Below are positions 54,452 to 63,229 of a DNA stretch of 64,000 nucleotides, piece by piece (positions within the stretch are counted from its first letter, which is position 1; every line of letters begins with the position of its first letter). Source of the DNA: Novosphingobium panipatense (GTDB taxonomy: Bacteria > Pseudomonadota > Alphaproteobacteria > Sphingomonadales > Sphingomonadaceae). The stretch lies in the NCBI RefSeq assembly GCF_002149965.1, contig NZ_MSQB01000005.1, forward strand, positions 1 to 64,000, given 5' to 3'. The notes beneath the pieces are model-generated. The model had not been told where the DNA came from, searched no databases, and saw only the letters and a list, made by a program, of their open reading frames with translations. The position numbers were made by a program, and so were the translations under genes.

Positions 54452-57400
54452 GCGCGCAGGTGCCCACCCATGCCAAGCCCGCTTACATCGAATTCGCGAC
54501 GACGACCGCCTATTCGTTCCTGCGCGGCGCCAGCACACCGGGGGACATGGCGCTCGCCGCCCTGAATCTCGGCCATCCCGGCATCGGCATTGCCGACCGC
54601 AACACCGTGTCCGGCGTCGCCCGCGCCCTCGCCGCGCTGCGCAAGTTCGGGGAGGAGATGGAAGAGGAAGGCGTGACCCTGCCCCCGTTTCGCCTGATGG
54701 TCGGCGCGCGGCTGGTCTTCGCTGACGATACCCCCGAGATCCTCGCCTACCCCACCACCCGCTACGGCTGGGGCCGCCTCACCCGCCTGCTCACCACCGG
54801 CAACTTGCGCACCACCAAGGGCAACTGCGTGCTGCGCCTCGACGATCTGCTCGAATTTCTGGAGGACATGCAGTTGATCGTCGCCACGCAGGCTTCCGAC
54901 GAGACGTTGCGCCGACTCTCCGATGCCGCCCCCGGCAAAGTCTGGCTGGGCGTGACGATGCTGCGTCAGGGCCGCGATGCCCGCCGCCTCGCGGCCTTGC
55001 GCGAGCAGGCGGCCATGACCGGCGTGCCACTGATCGCCATCAACGATGCGCAGTACGACAAGCCGGAAGCGCGCGCCCTGCACGATGTCATGACCGCGAT
55101 CCGGGAAAAGACCACGGTGCAGGCCGCAGGTCGTCGCCTCGCCGCCAATGCCGAACGGCACCTGAAACCCGCCGCCGAAATGGCCCGCCTCTTCACCGCC
55201 GCCCCCGAAGCCATCGCCGCCACCGAAGACTTCATGAACGGAATCGCCTTCAAGCTCGAAGACCTGAGCTACACCTACCCGCACGAGCCGGTCCCCTACG
55301 GCTACACCCCGCAGGGCTGGCTGACCGAACTGGTCTGGAGCCGGGCGCGCGATCTCTACCCGCAAGGCATTCCCGACAAACTGACCAGACTACTGACCGG
55401 CGAACTGGAGATCATCGGCAAGCAGGACTACGCCGCCTACTTCCTCACCGTCCACGATATCGTCCAGTGGGCGCAGGGGCAGGGCATCCTCTGCCAGGGC
55501 CGGGGTTCGGCGGCCAATTCCGCAGTCTGCTTCGTGCTCGGCATCACCGCCGTCGATCCCGTAAAGAACACCCTGCTGTTCTCCCGCTTCATCTCCACCG
55601 AGCGCAAGGAGCCGCCCGACATCGACGTCGATTTCGAGCACGAGCGGCGCGAGGAGGTGATACAGTACATCTACAGGCGCTATGGCCGCGAGCGCGCCGG
55701 GATCGCCGCCACCGTCATCCACTACCGCTCGCGCAGCGCCGCCCGCGATACCGGCAAGGCGCTGGGCCTGAGCGAGGACGTGACCGCCCGGCTCGCCAGC
55801 ACCGTCTGGGGCAGCCATGCCGCGAAATACGACCGCAATCGCTGCCTCGAAGCCGGACTCGATCCCGACAACCCGACGATCGCGCGGGTCAATCGCTTCA
55901 CCGAGGCGATTCTGGAATTCCCCCGCCACCTCTCGCAGCATGTCGGCGGCTTCGTGCTGACCCAGGACCGGCTCGACGAGACCGTGCCGATTCACAATGC
56001 GGCCATGGAAGAGCGCACTTTCATCGAGTGGGACAAGGACGACATCGACACGCTCGGCCTGATGAAGGTCGATATTCTGGCGCTCGGCATGCTGACCTGC
56101 ATCGGCAAGGCCTTCGCGATGATCGAGACTCACATCGGCCGCCAGTACCAGCTGAACTCTGTGCCGGGGGACGAGGAAGATCCCGAAGACAACCCTCCGC
56201 ACGTCAGCGAAGTCTACAAAATGCTCCAGCGCGGCGACAGCATTGGCATTTTTCAAGTCGAGAGCCGTGCCCAGATGAACATGTTGCCTCGTTTGAAGCC
56301 ACAGGAATTCTACGACCTTGTCATCCAGGTCGCCATTGTCCGGCCGGGGCCGATTCAGGGCAACATGGTGCATCCCTACCTTCGTCGCAGGCAGGGGATC
56401 GAGACGGTAGTATTTCCTGCTCCCGCCCCGCCCCATGACCCCAGGGAACTCCACGAGGTGCTCGGCAAGACCATGGGCGTCCCGCTGTTCCAGGAACAGG
56501 CGATGAGGCTGGCCATCACCGCCGCGAACTTCTCCGATTCCGAAGCCAACCAGCTCCGCCGCGCCATGGCGACCTTCCGCAATGTCGGCACGATCGGCTC
56601 GCTCCACAGCAAGATGGTCGGCGGCATGGTCGCACGCGGCTACGAGAAGGACTTCGCCGAACGCTGCTTCCAGCAAATCAAGGGCTTCGGCAGCTACGGC
56701 TTCCCGGAAAGCCACGCCCTCGCCTTTGCGCGACTGGTCTGGGTCTCGGCCTATATCAAGCACCACTACCCGGCCGTCTTCGCCGCCGCCCTGCTCAATT
56801 CGCAGCCCATGGGCTTCTACGCCCCGGCGCAGATCGTGCGCTGCGCGCAGGAGCACGGCGTGGAGGTTCGCGCCATCGATGCCAATCACAGCGAATGGGA
56901 TTGCACGCTGGAGCCGAACGACAAGGGCCAGCTCGCGCTGCGCCTGGGCCTGCGCCAGATTCATGGATTCAGCAAAATCTGGGCAAAGACGATCAAGGCG
57001 CACCGCCCCTACACCAATCTCGAAGACCTCGCCCGCCGCGCCGACCTGCCGCAGCGCGCGCTCAATCTGCTGGCCGATGCCGATGCCTTGCGCTCGCTCG
57101 GCCTCGACCGGCGCGAGGGCCTGTGGGAAGCGCGGCGCACGCCCAGCGGGGAACTCCCCCTCTTCGCCGCCGCCCGCGCCCGCGAACTGGGCGAGGAGCC
57201 CCCGGCCGCCCTGCCCGCCATGCCGCTGTCGGAACAAGTGGCGGCGGACTACCAGACCACCCGCCTGTCCCTGAAGGCGCATCCGATGGACTTCCTGCGC
57301 CCCGTCTTCGCGGCGGAAGGCGTGCTCAGCTGTGCCGAACTGGCGCAGGCGAAAGCGGGCAAGCGCGTCAAGGTCGCGGGCGTGGTGCTGGTCCGCCAGC

Positions 57401-57723
57401 GACCGGGAGAGGGCAAGGCGATCTTCGTCACCCTGGAAGACGAAGGCGGCATCGCCAACGTAGTGATCTGGGAAAGGCTGTTCGAGATCTATCGCCGCCC
57501 GGTCATGGCCGCGCGGCTGATGGTGGTGGAGGGTCTCGTCCAGCGCAGCCCCGAAGGCGTCATCCACCTCATGGCCCAGCGCATCCACGACAGGACGCCG
57601 GAACTGGCCCGCCTGTCCGAAGACCACGAGACTCATCCGCAGCTCTCGAACGGAGACGAAGTCGTGCGCCACCAGCACCCCCGCAATGTGCGGATCCTGC
57701 CCCGCTCACGCGACTTCCATTGA
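54448..57723 (+). CDS. dnaE2: Error-prone DNA polymerase DnaE2
   Basis: This 1091-residue C-family polymerase copies damaged DNA. It opens with MSAQVPTHAKPAYIEFATTTAYSFLRGAST, a PHP-domain start, and has QGQGILCQGRGSAANSAVCFVLGI, PDIDVDFEHERREEVIQYIYRRYGR with the catalytic Asp residues (residues about 375-395), and VGGFVLTQDRLDETVPIHNAAM. The C-terminal OB region has KRVKVAGVVLVRQRPGEGKAIFVTLED. The true start is 54448; the longer frame back to 53704 overlaps imuB. It is the last gene of the SOS cassette. Confidence 0.96.
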   Translation: MSAQVPTHAKPAYIEFATTTAYSFLRGASTPGDMALAALNLGHPGIGIADRNTVSGVARALAALRKFGEEMEEEGVTLPPFRLMVGARLVFADDTPEILAYPTTRYGWGRLTRLLTTGNLRTTKGNCVLRLDDLLEFLEDMQLIVATQASDETLRRLSDAAPGKVWLGVTMLRQGRDARRLAALREQAAMTGVPLIAINDAQYDKPEARALHDVMTAIREKTTVQAAGRRLAANAERHLKPAAEMARLFTAAPEAIAATEDFMNGIAFKLEDLSYTYPHEPVPYGYTPQGWLTELVWSRARDLYPQGIPDKLTRLLTGELEIIGKQDYAAYFLTVHDIVQWAQGQGILCQGRGSAANSAVCFVLGITAVDPVKNTLLFSRFISTERKEPPDIDVDFEHERREEVIQYIYRRYGRERAGIAATVIHYRSRSAARDTGKALGLSEDVTARLASTVWGSHAAKYDRNRCLEAGLDPDNPTIARVNRFTEAILEFPRHLSQHVGGFVLTQDRLDETVPIHNAAMEERTFIEWDKDDIDTLGLMKVDILALGMLTCIGKAFAMIETHIGRQYQLNSVPGDEEDPEDNPPHVSEVYKMLQRGDSIGIFQVESRAQMNMLPRLKPQEFYDLVIQVAIVRPGPIQGNMVHPYLRRRQGIETVVFPAPAPPHDPRELHEVLGKTMGVPLFQEQAMRLAITAANFSDSEANQLRRAMATFRNVGTIGSLHSKMVGGMVARGYEKDFAERCFQQIKGFGSYGFPESHALAFARLVWVSAYIKHHYPAVFAAALLNSQPMGFYAPAQIVRCAQEHGVEVRAIDANHSEWDCTLEPNDKGQLALRLGLRQIHGFSKIWAKTIKAHRPYTNLEDLARRADLPQRALNLLADADALRSLGLDRREGLWEARRTPSGELPLFAAARARELGEEPPAALPAMPLSEQVAADYQTTRLSLKAHPMDFLRPVFAAEGVLSCAELAQAKAGKRVKVAGVVLVRQRPGEGKAIFVTLEDEGGIANVVIWERLFEIYRRPVMAARLMVVEGLVQRSPEGVIHLMAQRIHDRTPELARLSEDHETHPQLSNGDEVVRHQHPRNVRILPRSRDFH

Positions 57724-57801
57724 CCCTACATGCAAGAAATTCAGTGATTTCTTAAAGACATGGCCATATCGCATCCCCTTCTCTTACTGACGGGGGTATC
57801 G

Positions 57802-58116
57802 ATGTCCGAAACCGGTTCACAAAATGCGGCCATGGCCGGCCTGCTCTATCAGGCGAATGCCAAGTCCACCGGCGTAACTTATCTGCTGTGGTTCTTCCTC
57901 GGCGCCTTGGGCGCGCACCGTTTCTATGCCGGAAAGACCGGCAGCGGCATCGTGCAACTGGCGATGTTCCTGGTGGGCTGGGCCACGATCTGGCTGCTCG
58001 GCCTGGGCCTGCTGCTGCTGGTGCCGCTGGGCATCTGGGTCCTGATCGACGCCTTCCTGATCCCCGGCTGGCTGCGCGCGTTCAACACCAACCTCGTCCA
58101 CCGCGTCCTGGCGTAA
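57802..58116 (+). CDS. TM2 domain membrane protein
   Basis: The 104-residue protein has a TM2 domain: KSTGVTYLLWFFLGALGAHRFYAGKTGSGIVQL followed by a second membrane segment and VPLGIWVLIDAFLIPGWL. The GAHRFY and the Asp in LIDAFL are the family marks. I prefer the ATG at 57802, with GGGGG just upstream, over 57760. The function of bacterial TM2 proteins is unknown. It is the last chromosomal gene before the island boundary. Confidence 0.85.
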   Translation: MSETGSQNAAMAGLLYQANAKSTGVTYLLWFFLGALGAHRFYAGKTGSGIVQLAMFLVGWATIWLLGLGLLLLVPLGIWVLIDAFLIPGWLRAFNTNLVHRVLA

Positions 58117-58203
58117 AACAACACGGGGCCTGAAGCACCACGGGCGGCACGCAAGCGCCGCCCGGCCATCTGGCCAGATCAATTTGCCTGAAATGTAGGG
58201 AAA

Positions 58204-58250
58204 TGGTGCACCCGACAGGATTCGAACCTGTGGCCTCTGCCTTCGGAGGG
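58204..58250 (-). other. 3' half of tRNA-Arg(CCG): left attachment site of the island
   Basis: On the minus strand the 47 bases match the 3' part of a tRNA-Arg: anticodon loop CTCCGAA (anticodon CCG), GGCAG anticodon stem strand, a T-arm with GGTTCGAATCC, GGGTGC acceptor strand and an encoded CCA end. The 5' half of the tRNA is missing; the sequence diverges right after position 58250. This is the form left when an element integrates into a tRNA gene. It is not a complete functional tRNA. Confidence 0.88.
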
Positions 58251-58377
58251 AATATCGCTGGCTCCGCCAAAAAGCGCAAGGAGCCGCCGATGACCGCCTA
58301 TCATACTGTAAACAATAAAGAATTTGCATTCTTCCTCCGCCGAACTTACTCTTCTGTCCGCCACGGTTTTCGCCCAA

Positions 58378-58397
58378 GTGCTTACGTGGTGCTTACG
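58378..58397. promoter_or_regulatory. Tandem GTGCTTACG repeats upstream of the integrase gene
   Basis: GTGCTTACG occurs at 58378-58386 and 58389-58397, 11 bases apart (one helical turn), 32-51 bases before the integrase start. Such closely phased repeats are typical of arm-type binding sites of integrases or their regulators. A role is inferred from position. Confidence 0.4.
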
Positions 58398-58428
58398 CGA
58401 GAGGAAGCTGTAGGGTCGGAGGAAGCCC

Positions 58429-59790
58429 ATGTCTAAGCTCACAAAGCGCGTCGTCGACGCCGCAGAAAGTCGCGCAAAAGATTACGTCATATGGGACGAC
58501 GACCTGCCCGGCTTCGGCCTCCGCGTTTTCGCGTCCGGCAAGCGCAGCTACGTGATCCAGTATCGGCTCGGCAAGCGGTCGCGTCGCTTCACAATCGGAT
58601 TGCACGGCGTCTGGACGCCTGAGCGCGCGCGCCAGGAGGCAAAGGTGCAGTTGGGACGGATCGCGCAGGGCGAAGATCCGGCTGAGGAGAAGCAGCTCGA
58701 CAGCAAGGCGATCACCGTCAAGGAGCTGTGTGAGCTCTACGTTGCCGATCTGAAAGCCGGCCTCATCCTCGGCAAGGGAGGCCGCCCCAAGAAAGCCAGC
58801 ACCATCTTGTCCGACACGGGGCGTATCGAGCGTCACATCATTCCCTTGCTTGGTACGCGCAGGGTCAAGGATTTGGTGAAGGCGGATATCGCGAAGGCCC
58901 TGAAGGACATCATGGCCGGCAAGACTCGTTGCAGCGTCAAGACGAAGAAGCTTCGCGGCCGCGCCATCGTGCGTGGTGGAGCGGGTACGGCGACGCGCAC
59001 GATAGGGCTCTTCGGCGGAATACTGACCTACGCAGTCGAGGCTGGCATCATCGATCTGAATCCGGCGCACGGTGTCAGGCGGCCGAAGGACAACGTCCGG
59101 GCGCGGCGTCTGACCGAAGCAGAATATCGGTTGCTCGGCGAGATATTGGATAAGGCGGTCAAAACAGAGAAATACGAGCTATCAGTTGAGATCATACGCC
59201 AGCTCGCGCTCACCGGATGCCGGCGGACTGAGATGGTGACGCTCGCGTGGGCGGAGGCGGACACGAGCGCGAGTTGCTTGCGTCTGGTTGACAGTAAGGA
59301 GGGAAGCTCCATCCGCCCGATCGGACTCCCTGTCGTCGAGTATCTCGAAGCAAGTCGGAAAGCTCGCACAGGCACGTACGTGTTTCCCGGACACGGAGAC
59401 GACAACGCGTTCGGAAGCCTTCCGAACCATTGGGAGCAGATATTCAGAGACACGCCGCTGGCCGACATCACGCCCCATGTCTTGCGACACAGCTTTGCCA
59501 GCATCGCAAACGATCTCGGCTTCACAGAGGTGACGATCGCTGCTCTCGTGGGCCACTCAAAGGGCTCAGTCACCAGCAACTACATACACACGCTCGATAC
59601 AGCGCTTATCATGGCCGCCGACACGATCGCCGGTTACATCCAAGGCTTGCTCGACGGCATCGAGTTCAAGCAAACGGCCTACGCCGTGGACCGCGACTCT
59701 CGCCGCGCTGCGCTCGCTCGCTTCCTTCAACAAGCCTCGGCGCCGGATGCGGCTGAGGCGGCAAGCGAGCAGCAACGCGCCGCTGCATAG
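58429..59790 (+). CDS. Tyrosine recombinase (phage/island integrase)
   Basis: This 453-residue integrase has an N-terminal arm-binding domain (residues 1-85: MSKLTKRVVDAAESR, VIWDDDLPGFGLRV). A core-binding domain (about 95-205) and the catalytic domain follow, with R265 (LTGCRRTEM), H350-x2-R353 (HVLRHSFA), H376 (VGHSKG) and Y385 (SNYIHTLD). The active-site set is complete. The ATG is preceded by GGAGGA. It would insert and excise the island at the tRNA-Arg site next to it. No excisionase gene is visible. Confidence 0.95.
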   Translation: MSKLTKRVVDAAESRAKDYVIWDDDLPGFGLRVFASGKRSYVIQYRLGKRSRRFTIGLHGVWTPERARQEAKVQLGRIAQGEDPAEEKQLDSKAITVKELCELYVADLKAGLILGKGGRPKKASTILSDTGRIERHIIPLLGTRRVKDLVKADIAKALKDIMAGKTRCSVKTKKLRGRAIVRGGAGTATRTIGLFGGILTYAVEAGIIDLNPAHGVRRPKDNVRARRLTEAEYRLLGEILDKAVKTEKYELSVEIIRQLALTGCRRTEMVTLAWAEADTSASCLRLVDSKEGSSIRPIGLPVVEYLEASRKARTGTYVFPGHGDDNAFGSLPNHWEQIFRDTPLADITPHVLRHSFASIANDLGFTEVTIAALVGHSKGSVTSNYIHTLDTALIMAADTIAGYIQGLLDGIEFKQTAYAVDRDSRRAALARFLQQASAPDAAEAASEQQRAAA

Positions 59791-59837
59791 CAGACAAGTT
59801 AGCGGCGCTACCAACGTAGACACGCCGCTACTTGCAA

Positions 59838-59865
59838 GTCAGAAAAACATGCCCTATTTTCTGAC
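59838..59865. promoter_or_regulatory. 9-bp inverted repeat before the AbiE operon, likely operator
   Basis: GTCAGAAAA (59838-59846) and TTTTCTGAC (59857-59865) are perfect inverted repeats 10 bases apart and end 2 bases before the abiEi ATG. AbiEi antitoxins of this class repress their own operon by binding inverted repeats near the start, so this is a good operator candidate. Confidence 0.6.
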
Positions 59866-59867
59866 AT

Positions 59868-60497
59868 ATGAAGAGGGTAAGCGCCTCCGTTCCGGATCGG
59901 GTCATGAAACGCGTTCGCGCTAGCGGACGCGGCAGTGTCTTCACGCCCAGCGACTTCCTCTCTCTCGCCACTCGCTCGTCGGTCGATCAGGCCCTTTCGC
60001 GGTTGGTAAAGGGCGGACAGCTCCGTCGACTTGCGCGCGGGCTCTACGACTTTCCAAAGCTGCATCCGAAGCTCGGGCCACTGTCGCCTGCGCCAGACGA
60101 TGTAGCACATGCGCTTGCTAGGGAGACCGGCTCCCAGGTGCAGATCGCCGGCGCGCGGGCAGCGAACGCGCTCGGCCTTTCGACGCAGGTCCCGGCCCAA
60201 AGCACCTATCTCACCGATGGTCCGTCGCGTCGTGTCGTGCTGGGAAAGCGCGTCGTGGATCTTCGCCACGCTTCGCCCAAGCATCTGATCGCGCCGGGTA
60301 GCCCCGCCGGAACGGTGGTTCAGGCCCTTCGCCATGTCGGCCCCGTGCGGGCGGCTGACGTCGCGCAGGTTGCGGCGCGCCAGCTGTCGGCCAACGACAA
60401 GAAGACGTTGGCCTCAACCGCCCTTCAAGCGCCTGCCTGGATGAGGCCAACGCTCGTCTCGATCGCCAACGCATCGATGGCCAATATCGATGGATGA
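59868..60497 (+). CDS. abiEi: AbiEi-type antitoxin and repressor of a type IV toxin-antitoxin pair (DUF6088)
   Basis: The 209-residue protein has an N-terminal winged-helix part (RVRASGRGSVFTPSDFLSLATRSSVDQALSRLVKGGQLRRLARGLYDFP) and a C-terminal part of about 120 residues (QVQIAGARAANALGLS). This layout matches the AbiEi/DUF6088 antitoxins, which counter the toxin without binding it and repress the operon through the winged helix. It overlaps the toxin gene by eight bases. A perfect inverted repeat lies directly before its start. Confidence 0.87.
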   Translation: MKRVSASVPDRVMKRVRASGRGSVFTPSDFLSLATRSSVDQALSRLVKGGQLRRLARGLYDFPKLHPKLGPLSPAPDDVAHALARETGSQVQIAGARAANALGLSTQVPAQSTYLTDGPSRRVVLGKRVVDLRHASPKHLIAPGSPAGTVVQALRHVGPVRAADVAQVAARQLSANDKKTLASTALQAPAWMRPTLVSIANASMANIDG

Positions 60498-61527
60498 TGT
60501 CGCCCGCCTTCCCAGCGCCGATCGCGCAGCTCTCTTCGGGGAGACCGGCGCCAGCCGAGGCGTCGCCGACACGATCATCGAAAAGGACTTCTGGGTCTGC
60601 TGGAGCCTGAAGCGCCTGTTCGGCATGCCGAAGGGCACCACGGCAACCCTCGTCTTCAAGGGCGGCACATCGCTCTCCAAAGCGTTCAACGCCATCCGTC
60701 GGTTCTCCGAGGACATCGACCTATCGTTCGACCGGGCCGAACTCGGATACACCGGCGAGCGCGACCCCGAGAAGGAGGGGATCAGCAGGAAGCAGGCGGC
60801 CCGACTTATCGACGACCTGGTGGGCGACGTCGAGCGGCACATCGCCGGGAAACTTCTCCCGGCGCTGCGCGCCGCGATCGTGGAACAACTCGGCGAGCCA
60901 ACCGAAGGCGAGTGGTCGCTGGAGATAGACGCCAGCGACGCCCAAACCGTCAACTTCCACTATCCGACCGCGCTGCCTGCCGCCGAATACGAAGGCATGG
61001 CCTACGTCACCCCGCGGGTAAAATTCGAGTTGGGCGCGCGCGGCGATCTCTGGCCGACCGAGGAGAAAGTCATCCGTCCCTACGCGGCCGACGACTATCC
61101 GGAGTTCTTCGCCGATCCCGACACCAGCATCACAGTGCTTTCAGCGCGGCGGACCTTTTGGGAGAAGGCGACCGCGCTCCATGCGGAAGCGCATCGCCCT
61201 ACTGAGTCACCTACGCCGCCGTATTTCTCCCGGCATTACTACGACCTCGCCATGCTCCTCGACACGGACGAGGGTCAAGCCGCCGTTGCTGATCTCGACT
61301 TGTTAGCGCAGGTGGCGCAGCACAAAGCCATCTTCTTTCGTTCGGGCTGGGCCAGCTACGAAACGGCTCGGCCAAGCTCGCTCCGGCTGATGCCGGACGA
61401 CAGTCGGGTCAAGGACCTGCGAGCCGACTACCGGGCTATGGCGCCGATGATGTTTGACCAGACGCCGCCGTCATTCGACGACATACTTGCGAAAGTTGCC
61501 GCGCTTGAAGAAACGATCAACAGCTAG
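60490..61527 (+). CDS. abiEii: AbiEii-type nucleotidyltransferase toxin
   Basis: The 345-residue protein has the nucleotidyltransferase signature KGGTSLSK at residues 57-64 and the metal-binding E74-D-I-D77-L-S of the fold, in RFSEDIDLSFD. The C-terminal region (HYYDLAMLLD, residues 243-252, and KDLRADYRAMAP) fits AbiEii/DUF1814. Toxins of this class add nucleotides to a target, such as a tRNA, and stop growth during phage attack. The catalytic residues are intact. Confidence 0.9.
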   Translation: MDDVARLPSADRAALFGETGASRGVADTIIEKDFWVCWSLKRLFGMPKGTTATLVFKGGTSLSKAFNAIRRFSEDIDLSFDRAELGYTGERDPEKEGISRKQAARLIDDLVGDVERHIAGKLLPALRAAIVEQLGEPTEGEWSLEIDASDAQTVNFHYPTALPAAEYEGMAYVTPRVKFELGARGDLWPTEEKVIRPYAADDYPEFFADPDTSITVLSARRTFWEKATALHAEAHRPTESPTPPYFSRHYYDLAMLLDTDEGQAAVADLDLLAQVAQHKAIFFRSGWASYETARPSSLRLMPDDSRVKDLRADYRAMAPMMFDQTPPSFDDILAKVAALEETINS

Positions 61528-61543
61528 CTCAAGGCTGTCCGCT

Positions 61544-61554
61544 GGGGAGGAAGG
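61544..61554 (+). promoter_or_regulatory. Strong ribosome site before the Mrr-like gene
   Basis: GGGGAGGAAGG is the strongest purine-rich ribosome site in the island, but no ATG, GTG or TTG follows in the reading frame until GTG 61629, 75 bases away. An ATT at 61566 lies 11 bases downstream in frame, in the context I-R-S-I-D-L. Confidence 0.6.
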
Positions 61555-61628
61555 ATATCAGTTCGATTCGATCAATAGACCTGCGCCTCATTGACGACCT
61601 GGTCGACTTCGTCCGGGGGCCTGGCTTT

Positions 61629-62435
61629 GTGCTGGATTTCTCCGATCCCAGCTTCTCGGACTTCTTCGCTTCCGAGCTCAAGGTCAACATCGACGATCCG
61701 AAATACGCGGTGAATGGCGGCTCGAAGGGCAAGCGCCTCCGCTATTTCTTGCAGGCGTGCGACGACGCGACCGCCGTCCGTGTGCTGGCCGCTCTTTGGG
61801 AGCATCGCAGCGAGTATCTCGCCCGCTCTGGCGGTGCCGACCCGGTGGCCAATGCCGAGGCGCGCTATCAGGGATTGGTCAACCGCCTCTCTGGCGGCGC
61901 GGCGTCCCAACGCCCCACTGCGAGCCCGCAGCCTACCGCCGTCGATCGACAGGCGATCGCGAAGATCAAGGCTGACCTGCTTAAAGTCACCGCTCTCGCG
62001 CCCCATGCACGTGGCTATGCCTTCGAAGGCTTTCTCAAAGGCCTGTTCGACGCCTTTGGCCTCGCCGCCCAGGAACCCTTTCGACTGCGTGGCGAGCAAA
62101 TCGACGGCAGCTTCCAGCTCGGAGGCGAGATCTATCTTCTCGAGGCCAAATGGCACGGCCAGCCGATAGGCGTCGCCGAGCTGCACACCTTCCACGGTAA
62201 GATCGAGCAGAAGGCGGCTTGGACCCGCGGCCTATTCGTCAGCAATAGCGGCTTCACCGAGGATGGTCTTGCCGCCTTCGGGCGCGGCAAGCGCGTCATC
62301 TGCATGGATGGGCTCGATCTCTACGAGATGCTCGACCGTGAACTCCCGCTCACCCAAGTTCTCGAACGCAAAATCCGTCGTGCCGCTGAAACCGGCTCGC
62401 CGTTCATCCGCGTCCGCGACCTCTTTCCTCAATGA
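61629..62435 (+). CDS. Mrr-like PD-(D/E)XK restriction endonuclease
   Basis: From GTG 61629 the protein is 268 residues; the frame is open back past 61566, where an ATT codon might be the real start and add LRLIDDLVDFVRGPG at the front. The N-terminal region (FSDPSFSDFFASELKVNIDDP) is of the type found in a group of nucleases with an added N-terminal domain. The C-terminal Mrr-type domain has E133, D159 and E172-x-K174 (HARGYAFEGF, GEQIDGSF and LLEAKWHG), the full PD-(D/E)XK set. It overlaps the HamA-like gene (ATGA), so it is coupled to it. Confidence 0.87.
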   Translation: MLDFSDPSFSDFFASELKVNIDDPKYAVNGGSKGKRLRYFLQACDDATAVRVLAALWEHRSEYLARSGGADPVANAEARYQGLVNRLSGGAASQRPTASPQPTAVDRQAIAKIKADLLKVTALAPHARGYAFEGFLKGLFDAFGLAAQEPFRLRGEQIDGSFQLGGEIYLLEAKWHGQPIGVAELHTFHGKIEQKAAWTRGLFVSNSGFTEDGLAAFGRGKRVICMDGLDLYEMLDRELPLTQVLERKIRRAAETGSPFIRVRDLFPQ

Positions 62436-63229
62436 CCGGGGGAACGAGGATGGCGCAATTCAATGACTGGTGCGTGGCGGTCGACGAGCCCGTGGGGGCC
62501 CACCATCGCCGCGTGATGACCGGACAGGCCGCGAACCTCGCCACCGGCATCCAGGCCACCGCCGCCATCGTGCCCGCGCATTATGCGTCGGAAGAACAGG
62601 TGGCGCGCGCGCTCGCGCGGCTCGGCAAGCCCGCCGCTGCGGCGCTGATCGAGGGCAAGCTACCGACGACCAAGCAAATCCGGTCTGGCGACCTCGGCGA
62701 GATTTACGCGACTGAATGGATCGACGCGCACAGCGGCGGTTACCGGGCGCCGATCAAGCGGCTGCGCTGGAAAGACCATCGCAACATGGCAATGCGGGGC
62801 GACGACGTGATCGGTATCCTCCAAGACGCACAGTCGCAACGCCTGCATTTCCTGAAGACCGAGGCGAAGAGCCGCGCCACGCTCACCGCCCAGGTCCTGA
62901 CCGACGCGCGTGTCGGCCTCGACAAAGACGGCGGACTGCCCTCCGCGCACGCGTTGTCCTTCATCTCGGCCCGCCTGCTCGAACTCGACAATCTGCCGCT
63001 GGCCGATGCGATCGACGACGCGCTGCTAAAGCACGGGATTCCATCGCAGAACGTCAGGCATCTGCTTTTCACATTTTCCGGCAACGCGCCGGACGCGCTG
63101 CTGACCGCCTCCCTTCAGGCCTATCCCGGCCCCATCAACCAATGGGGTATCGGGCTTCGCGTGGAAGGACATGCCGCCTTCATCGGCGCGGTTTATGATC
63201 GAGTGATCGCCGATGCCCACAACCCCTGA
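62432..63229 (+). CDS. hamA: HamA-like (DUF1837) nuclease of a Hachiman-type defence system
   Basis: The 265-residue protein matches the DUF1837 family: SGDLGEIYATEWIDAH, APIKRLRWKDHRNMAMRGDDVIGI and LHFLKTEAKSRATLT. The acidic E90, D125 and E144-x-K146 make a PD-(D/E)XK-like nuclease set. In Hachiman, HamA (DUF1837) works with the helicase HamB. It overlaps the Mrr-like gene before it and the partner gene after it. An ATG at 62450 is an alternative start. Assignment as HamA rests on the DUF1837 domain; the HamB partner is only partly in view. Confidence 0.82.
   Translation: MTGGTRMAQFNDWCVAVDEPVGAHHRRVMTGQAANLATGIQATAAIVPAHYASEEQVARALARLGKPAAAALIEGKLPTTKQIRSGDLGEIYATEWIDAHSGGYRAPIKRLRWKDHRNMAMRGDDVIGILQDAQSQRLHFLKTEAKSRATLTAQVLTDARVGLDKDGGLPSAHALSFISARLLELDNLPLADAIDDALLKHGIPSQNVRHLLFTFSGNAPDALLTASLQAYPGPINQWGIGLRVEGHAAFIGAVYDRVIADAHNP

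Noticed and set aside
58204-58290. Complete tRNA-Arg gene
   Set aside because: Only the 3' half is present. After 58250 the sequence no longer matches the D-arm or the 5' acceptor strand.
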